Under the pieces are notes generated by a model. The model saw nothing but the letters and a program-made list of their open reading frames with translations, searched no databases and had not been told where the DNA came from. DNA of 64,000 bases. Source: Oscillospiraceae bacterium (GTDB lineage Bacteria > Bacillota > Clostridia > Oscillospirales > Oscillospiraceae). Both the position numbers and the translations under genes were made by a program. Of the stretch, positions 59,210 through 64,000 are shown piece by piece; the stretch's first letter is position 1; each line of letters opens with the position of its first letter. The stretch is taken from contig JAAWQX010000002.1 in assembly GCA_022800755.1 (NCBI GenBank), positions 1 through 64,000 of the forward strand. The letters run 5' to 3'.

Positions 59210-60895
59210 TTATTGACGGAGCCGATTGAGCAGCACTTCAATCTGCTCCGCAAATTCTTTCAGCGCACCAGTCTCAAACGGAGACTTGAAGCCGGCTTCT
59301 GCCAGCAGCGCGGTCCATACCTGTTCCCCGCCTTGCCTGGAAAAACGCATATAGCGCATAAATGCGTCATCGTAGTCGTCCAAAGAAGCAAGTAAAAACT
59401 GAAACGCCGCAGTTTGGGCCAGGCAATAGTCAATATAATAAAACGGGGTTTCAAAAATGTGCATTTGATACTGCCACCGTGTCCCCTGCTCGATATATGG
59501 GATGCCTTCCATGGAAATATGCGGGCGGTATTGATGTTCCAGTTCCAGCCACGCCGCATTCCGCTGTGCGGGCGTTAAGTTAGGCTGCTCATAGACGAGA
59601 TGCTGGAACGCATCGACCATCGTGCCGTAAGGGATAAAGGAAAATGCGTCCATTGCATGGCGGAAACGGTATTTCGCGGCATGTTCGCCGAAAAACCGCT
59701 CCATATAAGGCCACGCAAAGAATTCCATACTCATGGAATGTGTCTCCGCGGTCTCCATTCCGCCGCAGCCCAGTTCTGTGGCATATTCGTTATCAAAGCA
59801 CAAATAGGCGTTTAGTGCATGACCGGCTTCGTGGGTAACGGTATCCACGTCATCAGCACTTCCGTTGAAATTGGCCAAAATAAACGGCTGACGATATTTC
59901 ACGAATTCCGTGCAGTATCCCCCGCCCCATTTATTTTTTCGGGCATCCACATCAAAAGCCTCATTTTCCAGCATCATGTCAATAAATGCGCCGGTCTCCT
60001 CACCCATGCCATGATACATTTCCCTGGCAGCCTGGAAAATCCCCTCTTTACCGCATGGCTTGGGGTCACCGCCGGGGATGATAACGGATAAGTCGTACAG
60101 CTTGAAATCATCGATGCCAAGCCGTTTGGCGTTTTCCGTACGCAGTCGGGCGACTATCGGGACGATATCCCGCAGGACATTTTGTCGAAAATGCGCGACC
60201 ATTTCCGCGTCATAGCACAGGCGGTTCATTCGGTAATAGCCCAATTCTACAAAGTTTCGATAGCCCATTTTTTTCGCCATTCGGTCTCGAACATGGACCA
60301 AATCATCAAAAATCCGGTCCAATTGGGCACTGTGCTCTGCCAGTGTGGTTCCTAAGACCTCATAACACTCCCTGCGAGTTTCCCGGTCATCATCACTGGC
60401 ATAGCCCATGAGCATCGCCCGGGACATCGTCTCGCCCCGGAATGTGAACTCCATGCCGGCCATGAGTTGGGAATATTCGGACACGAGTTTGTTTTCTTCA
60501 ATCATATCCTCAACGATTTCCGGAGACATCGCGCGCATGGTATTTTCGATGCTGCGGAAAACCAGCGGATTGAGACGCTGTTCAAGTTCCGGACGGAACC
60601 GGGATTCCATCAAAGCCTTGCAGTATTCCAGATTCAAATTTTCCACAGCCGGACCAATTTCATCGTAGTAATCCTTCTCTTGCAGGTAGAATTCATCCAC
60701 CGTGTTGACCGTGTAGCGCATATACGACAGCGCATTCGCGGTATCATATTCACGGCTCAAGGCATTATAACGGTTCCGGGCTTTCAAAACCTGTTCAACC
60801 GTCTCAGCGCCTTGAATCATATGGATGATTTCTTGAACCTCCTGAGTTAAGTATTCAATTGTCACCCGTTCATAGGGCAATTCAAAAACTTTCAT
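59210..60895 (-). CDS. pepF: M3 family oligoendopeptidase F
   Basis: The 561-residue zinc metallopeptidase has the thermolysin-like motif VTHEAGHALNAYL near 353 with a downstream glutamate (GGMETAETHSMSMEF near 384), typical of M3B oligoendopeptidases that cut short peptides in the cytoplasm. The second ATG (60895) is used because GGGGAG directly abuts the first one. It is 106 bases upstream of the aminotransferase gene on the same strand. Confidence 0.94.
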   Translation of the reverse strand: MKVFELPYERVTIEYLTQEVQEIIHMIQGAETVEQVLKARNRYNALSREYDTANALSYMRYTVNTVDEFYLQEKDYYDEIGPAVENLNLEYCKALMESRFRPELEQRLNPLVFRSIENTMRAMSPEIVEDMIEENKLVSEYSQLMAGMEFTFRGETMSRAMLMGYASDDDRETRRECYEVLGTTLAEHSAQLDRIFDDLVHVRDRMAKKMGYRNFVELGYYRMNRLCYDAEMVAHFRQNVLRDIVPIVARLRTENAKRLGIDDFKLYDLSVIIPGGDPKPCGKEGIFQAAREMYHGMGEETGAFIDMMLENEAFDVDARKNKWGGGYCTEFVKYRQPFILANFNGSADDVDTVTHEAGHALNAYLCFDNEYATELGCGGMETAETHSMSMEFFAWPYMERFFGEHAAKYRFRHAMDAFSFIPYGTMVDAFQHLVYEQPNLTPAQRNAAWLELEHQYRPHISMEGIPYIEQGTRWQYQMHIFETPFYYIDYCLAQTAAFQFLLASLDDYDDAFMRYMRFSRQGGEQVWTALLAEAGFKSPFETGALKEFAEQIEVLLNRLRQ

Positions 60896-60957
60896 GACCA
60901 TCTCCCCTTTGGTTGCTTCTAATGGATATTATAACCAGTCTGTCTGTTTTTTTCAAT

Positions 60958-60997
60958 AAATATCGGTGCTTTCCGGAATGGAAAGCACCGATATTTA
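60958..60997 (-). terminator. Terminator after spoIVA
   Basis: AAATATCGGTGCTTTCC pairs with GGAAAGCACCGATATTT around GGAAT; it overlaps the spoIVA stop codon and serves the minus strand. Confidence 0.8.
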
Positions 60998-62470
60998 TAA
61001 GATAATACAAATCAGCCCGCCAGCGCCCTCGTTGATGACGCGCTGGAGCGTTTCCTGGAACTTTGCCCGGGCACTGTCTGACATGCCGGCGACCTTAGCT
61101 GTGACGCTCTCTCCCGCAATGTCGTACAGAGACTTCCCAAAAATGTTGGATTCCCAAATACGGCTCACATCGCCCTCAAAGCCCTGAAGGAGAAAATTGA
61201 TGATCTCCTCGGAAGCTGATTCCCCGCCGATGGCCGGAGAGACAGTAGTCTCTACATTGGTCATAATCATGTGGATAGCGGGCGCGTTGGCTTTCAGCTT
61301 GACGCTGTACTTGCCGCCTTGACGAACGATCTCAGGCTCTTGAAGGCTCAGATCCTCCAGCGTCGGCATCACAACGCCGTATCCACGCTCCCGTACATCT
61401 GTCAATGCCTGATGGATATGGTCATAGTCGGCTTTCATACTGCTCATTTCCGTAAGCAGCGCCATGAGATCTCCGTCGTCCCGAATCTCAAAGCCGGTTT
61501 GCTGGCTGATGGTGTCATAGTACAGCTGCCGCGGCAAATTCACATCCGCGCGGACCGCGCCGGTCCCCATATCCAGCCGGGTAATGCGGGCACTGTCGAT
61601 TAAATCATTTTCCATCAAAGCAGCCGCTACGTCGTAAACGTCCCGAATCCGATGCATGTTGGAGGTAGCCTCTTTGATGCTGCCGATCAGTTCAGACACC
61701 AGGGGCATGTCATAGGGCAACGCCTCCGTCCAGACAGGAATATTGATTCCAAGCTCCATCACGGGGAATTCCATGAGGACGCTGCGCAGAATCTCTGTAA
61801 TATCCTCTTCCCCTAAGGTTAGACAATTTACAGGTAGGCAGGTCACGCCATGCTGTTCCTCAATAGAAGCCTTGACTGCCTGCGCCTGCTCAGAACCGGG
61901 GTCTGTAGTGTTCAAAAGCACCACAAACGGCTTTCCGATGCTCTGCAGTTCCCGGATGACCCGGGCTTCGGGTTCTATATAATCCTCCCGCGGGATGTCA
62001 CATACGGACCCGTCTGTGGTGATGACCAAGCCGATGGTGGAGTGCTCGGAAATGACTTTGAACGTCCCCTTTTCTGCCGCTTCCGTCATGGATATCTCAT
62101 GGTCAAACCAAGGTGTGGAGACCATCCGCTCTTCCCCGTTTTCAAAACGGCCGGACGCACCGGATACCATGTATCCCACACAATCGATCAGGCGTACCGA
62201 CATCACAGCGTCTTCTCCCACTGTGATCTGTACGGCTTCCTCCGGGACAAATTTCGGCTCGGCAGTCATGATGGTCTTGCCGGAGCCGCTTTGGGGCAGT
62301 TCGTCCTTCGCCCGTTCTTTCAGATAGACGTTATCAATGCTGGGAATAACGAGCGTTTCCATAAAGCGCTTGATAAATGTAGATTTCCCTGTGCGCACAG
62401 GGCCTACGACCCCAACATAGATATCGCCCGCAGTCCGTGCTGCGATGTCTTGATAAATGCTTGTATTCAT
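60995..62470 (-). CDS. spoIVA: Stage IV sporulation protein A
   Basis: SpoIVA is the ATPase that polymerises on the forespore surface as base of the coat. The 491 residues have YVGVVGPVRTGKSTFIKRFM (Walker A near 25), LIDCVGYMV near 101 (Walker B region), the ITTDGSVCDIPREDY segment near 150, a middle domain, and a C terminus ending in GGLICIIL. ATG 62470 follows GGAGGAG. A weak sigma-E-like -35 (GCATATC) lies about 85 bases upstream on the minus strand without a clear matching -10. Confidence 0.96.
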   Translation of the reverse strand: MNTSIYQDIAARTAGDIYVGVVGPVRTGKSTFIKRFMETLVIPSIDNVYLKERAKDELPQSGSGKTIMTAEPKFVPEEAVQITVGEDAVMSVRLIDCVGYMVSGASGRFENGEERMVSTPWFDHEISMTEAAEKGTFKVISEHSTIGLVITTDGSVCDIPREDYIEPEARVIRELQSIGKPFVVLLNTTDPGSEQAQAVKASIEEQHGVTCLPVNCLTLGEEDITEILRSVLMEFPVMELGINIPVWTEALPYDMPLVSELIGSIKEATSNMHRIRDVYDVAAALMENDLIDSARITRLDMGTGAVRADVNLPRQLYYDTISQQTGFEIRDDGDLMALLTEMSSMKADYDHIHQALTDVRERGYGVVMPTLEDLSLQEPEIVRQGGKYSVKLKANAPAIHMIMTNVETTVSPAIGGESASEEIINFLLQGFEGDVSRIWESNIFGKSLYDIAGESVTAKVAGMSDSARAKFQETLQRVINEGAGGLICIIL

Positions 62471-62583
62471 AGATATCTCCTCCGGCAATCGAACCGCGGG
62501 GGCGTGACTGCCCGGCCCCGGTCTTTGATTACTATATGCCTATGCCAAGCTCTGAACGGATATGCTTTAAAATAATAACCTTG

Positions 62584-62622
62584 AAAAAAGCCGGAGCGGC
62601 AGCAATGCCGTTCCAGCTTTTG
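62584..62622 (-). terminator. Terminator after the WYL regulator
   Basis: AAAAGCTGGAACGGC pairs with GCCGCTCCGGCTTTTTT (minus strand) around a short loop, with a T tract. Confidence 0.78.
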
Positions 62623-62639
62623 AAAGGATTTACTTTTTT

Positions 62640-63611
62640 TTAAACAAATGCTGCGGCCTCGGCGTGGATATTACTGTTCCCAGTATCGTACATGGCGGCC
62701 ATATCCTGTATTTTGCGCTTTATCTCTGTACGGATATGCGGGGGCTCAAGACACTCACACTTATCTCCAAAGCCAAGAAGAATATCATAATAATAGTCGT
62801 TTTCGATAAACGGAAAATTTACAATATAATACTCGCCATCATCTGGGACAAAGCTGTCATAAGTACAATATTCAAGTACCCTGTCCAACACAGATTTATG
62901 AATGCGAATTTTGATTTCTGTTTGCATGGTCTCAGCAATTTTCTCAAAGGCTAAAATCGGTTTTTGATAATCTCGCGGAATGAAGGTTTCCTGCTCCATT
63001 TGCAGTTTAGTTATCCGGGACAATCTAAATAGGCGATAATCATTCCTGACATGGCAATATCCTTGAAAGTACCAGTGACCGCCTTTTAATACAAGTTGAT
63101 ATGGCTCAACTGTCCGTACCGATTTATTTCCACGGTGAGCCATATATTCAAAGCGCAGTAATTTATGATCTTGTAAAGCGGTTTTTATTGTTTCTAAATA
63201 TGGTTGTATATTCCTATTGCCTATCCATGGACTTAAATCTATGCGGATTTGACCTGTCTTTATTTCAATGTCCTTCTCTTCCCCGTCAGGGATAAGACTT
63301 TTCACTTTCGCCAAGACGTTTACCAATTCATTATCCCGCACCATGTTTGAAAGGCTGGAAAGCCCCATCAAAATTGCGGAAAGGTCAGCGATTGAAAAAA
63401 CTTTTTTATCAAGCTTGTATTCCGGCATAATTTCAAATCCGCCGCCAACACCTGATATTGAACGAATCGGGATGCCCGCCATATTGATTGCTTCTATATC
63501 ACGGTAAATCGTGCGTGGTGAAACTTCAAACATATCCGCTAATGCCTGTGCGCCTATACGTTTTTTATCCAAGAGTATCATAATAATGCTAACAAGCCGG
63601 TCAACTTTCAT
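62640..63611 (-). CDS. YafY-type HTH/WYL-domain transcriptional regulator
   Basis: The 323-residue protein has an N-terminal winged helix (KRIGAQALADMFEVSPRTIYRDIEAI near 15-40), the ISGVGGGFEI wing and a WYL domain from about 140 with YQLVLKGGHWYFQGYCHVRNDYRLFRLSRI and a C-terminal WCX part. WYL regulators sense small ligands or nucleic acids. ATG 63611 follows AAAGGAGG. It is divergent from the DJ-1/PfpI gene, its probable target. Confidence 0.92.
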   Translation of the reverse strand: MKVDRLVSIIMILLDKKRIGAQALADMFEVSPRTIYRDIEAINMAGIPIRSISGVGGGFEIMPEYKLDKKVFSIADLSAILMGLSSLSNMVRDNELVNVLAKVKSLIPDGEEKDIEIKTGQIRIDLSPWIGNRNIQPYLETIKTALQDHKLLRFEYMAHRGNKSVRTVEPYQLVLKGGHWYFQGYCHVRNDYRLFRLSRITKLQMEQETFIPRDYQKPILAFEKIAETMQTEIKIRIHKSVLDRVLEYCTYDSFVPDDGEYYIVNFPFIENDYYYDILLGFGDKCECLEPPHIRTEIKRKIQDMAAMYDTGNSNIHAEAAAFV

Positions 63612-63646
63612 TTGGCAGCCTCCTTTCAGCAATCTCTTTTCTATAT

Positions 63647-63675
63647 ATTGTAGATTGTTGCCATATTGTTGTCAA
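63647..63675 (-). promoter_or_regulatory. Consensus promoter of the WYL regulator with repeats
   Basis: On the minus strand TTGACA (63675-63670), 17 bases, TACAAT (63652-63647). The same bases hold a direct repeat on the plus strand, ATTGTTGCCAT and ATTGTTGTCAA (63654-63664, 63665-63675). A plus-strand -10 (TATGAT, 63687-63692) for the divergent gene lies beside it. Confidence 0.72.
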
Positions 63676-63733
63676 CGATTAAGTGGTATGATAGCTTCAT
63701 AGGCAAACTTGATATTAAAAAATGGAGGCAGTT

Positions 63734-64000
63734 ATGTTCACAGTTTATGTATATGTTCTTGACACCTTGGCTGATTGGGAGCTGGGGTATGTCACTGCGG
63801 AATTAAATTCTGGGCGCTTTTTCAAAAAGGACGCGCCGGGGGTATCAGTCAAAACAGCCGGTATTTCAAAGGACCCTGTCAAAACAATGGGCGGGTTGAC
63901 CATCATTCCTGATTGTGTCGTGGACGATATTGCAGTAAACAAGGAAAGCATATTGCTGTTACCGGGAGCAAATACTTGGGATCTGCCTAAGCATAGTACC
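63734..64000 (+). CDS. DJ-1/PfpI family protein (partial, cut by window end)
   Basis: The first 89 residues are present from ATG 63734 behind AATGGAGG. They begin VYVYVLDTLADWELGYVTAEL and include VKTMGGLTIIPD and ILLLPGANTW, which match the glutamine-amidotransferase-like DJ-1/PfpI fold; the nucleophile cysteine normally lies further on, beyond the window. Function (glyoxalase, stress protein) cannot be fixed from this part. Confidence 0.82.
   Translation, partial: MFTVYVYVLDTLADWELGYVTAELNSGRFFKKDAPGVSVKTAGISKDPVKTMGGLTIIPDCVVDDIAVNKESILLLPGANTWDLPKHST

Noticed and set aside
62500..62570. Sigma-E promoter before spoIVA
   Set aside because: A -35-like GCATATC is present but the matching CATATAGT lies 20 bases away instead of about 14, so it was not listed as a promoter.

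Overview
The window looks like a chromosomal segment of a spore-forming, anaerobic Firmicute of class Clostridia, most likely an Oscillospiraceae-type gut organism (lineage inferred from gene content and order, not from a search). Reasons: many endospore genes (spoIIIAA, spoIIIAB, a SpoIID-domain protein, spoIIM, sigH, cwlD, cotJ, spoIVA), a PPi-type phosphofructokinase, an [FeFe] hydrogenase, dispersed housekeeping operons with strong GGAGG ribosome sites, and SLH-domain surface protein. Coding density is high and both strands are used.

Layout. 1-6.7 kb: ybaK, uvrA, a small membrane protein, recD2, comF-like. 6.7-12.5 kb: mreB, a DUF1015 protein, spoIIIAA-spoIIIAB behind a near-consensus sigma-E promoter (the rest of the spoIIIA operon does not follow), an aminotransferase and a VTT membrane protein. 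12.6-17.3 kb: degV family, a NusG-II/ECF-like pair, and the minus-strand asd-dapA-dapB operon. 17.5-22.3 kb: SpoIID-domain protein, queA, tgt, yajC, TIGR04086. 22.5-29.5 kb: spoIIM-xerD, a frameshifted small membrane gene, ruvCAB, sigH, two small zinc/cysteine proteins, trmK-nif3. 29.6-32.75 kb: an accessory, decayed stretch: a MarR regulator with an operator-like palindrome, a frameshifted DUF1848 gene fused to half an MFS transporter, an N-truncated tyrosine integrase, and tRNA-Thr(CGT), the probable attachment site. 32.8-37.3 kb: DMT and MATE exporters, an alpha/beta-hydrolase-like protein, a phosphoesterase. 37.4-41 kb: two-gene [FeFe] hydrogenase. 41-50 kb: zinc ribbon, HD, SLH-lysozyme, CDF exporter, esterase, HAD phosphatase, MATE, cotJ locus (cotJA-cotJB fused), PPi-PFK. 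50-64 kb: fba, a P-type-ATPase homologue that has lost its catalytic motifs, cwlD, radA, YdcF, a Xer recombinase, aspartate aminotransferase, pepF, spoIVA, a WYL regulator divergent from a DJ-1/PfpI gene cut by the window end.

How the genes fit together. Sporulation functions are spread through housekeeping operons. Lysine/diaminopimelate synthesis (asd-dapA-dapB), wall morphogenesis (mreB) and cortex maturation (cwlD) serve peptidoglycan and spore dipicolinate supply. PPi-PFK, aldolase and hydrogenase indicate fermentative sugar metabolism with hydrogen turnover.

The two observations most worth following up are intact, full-length paralogues with erased active sites: the P-type ATPase homologue at 51240-53144 (phosphorylated Asp, TGES, CPC, TGD and GDGxxND motifs all replaced) and the NuoF/HydB-like hydrogenase subunit at 37471-39276 (FMN/NADH-binding motifs replaced while all iron-sulphur motifs remain). 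No CRISPR array, rRNA gene or complete insertion sequence was seen.
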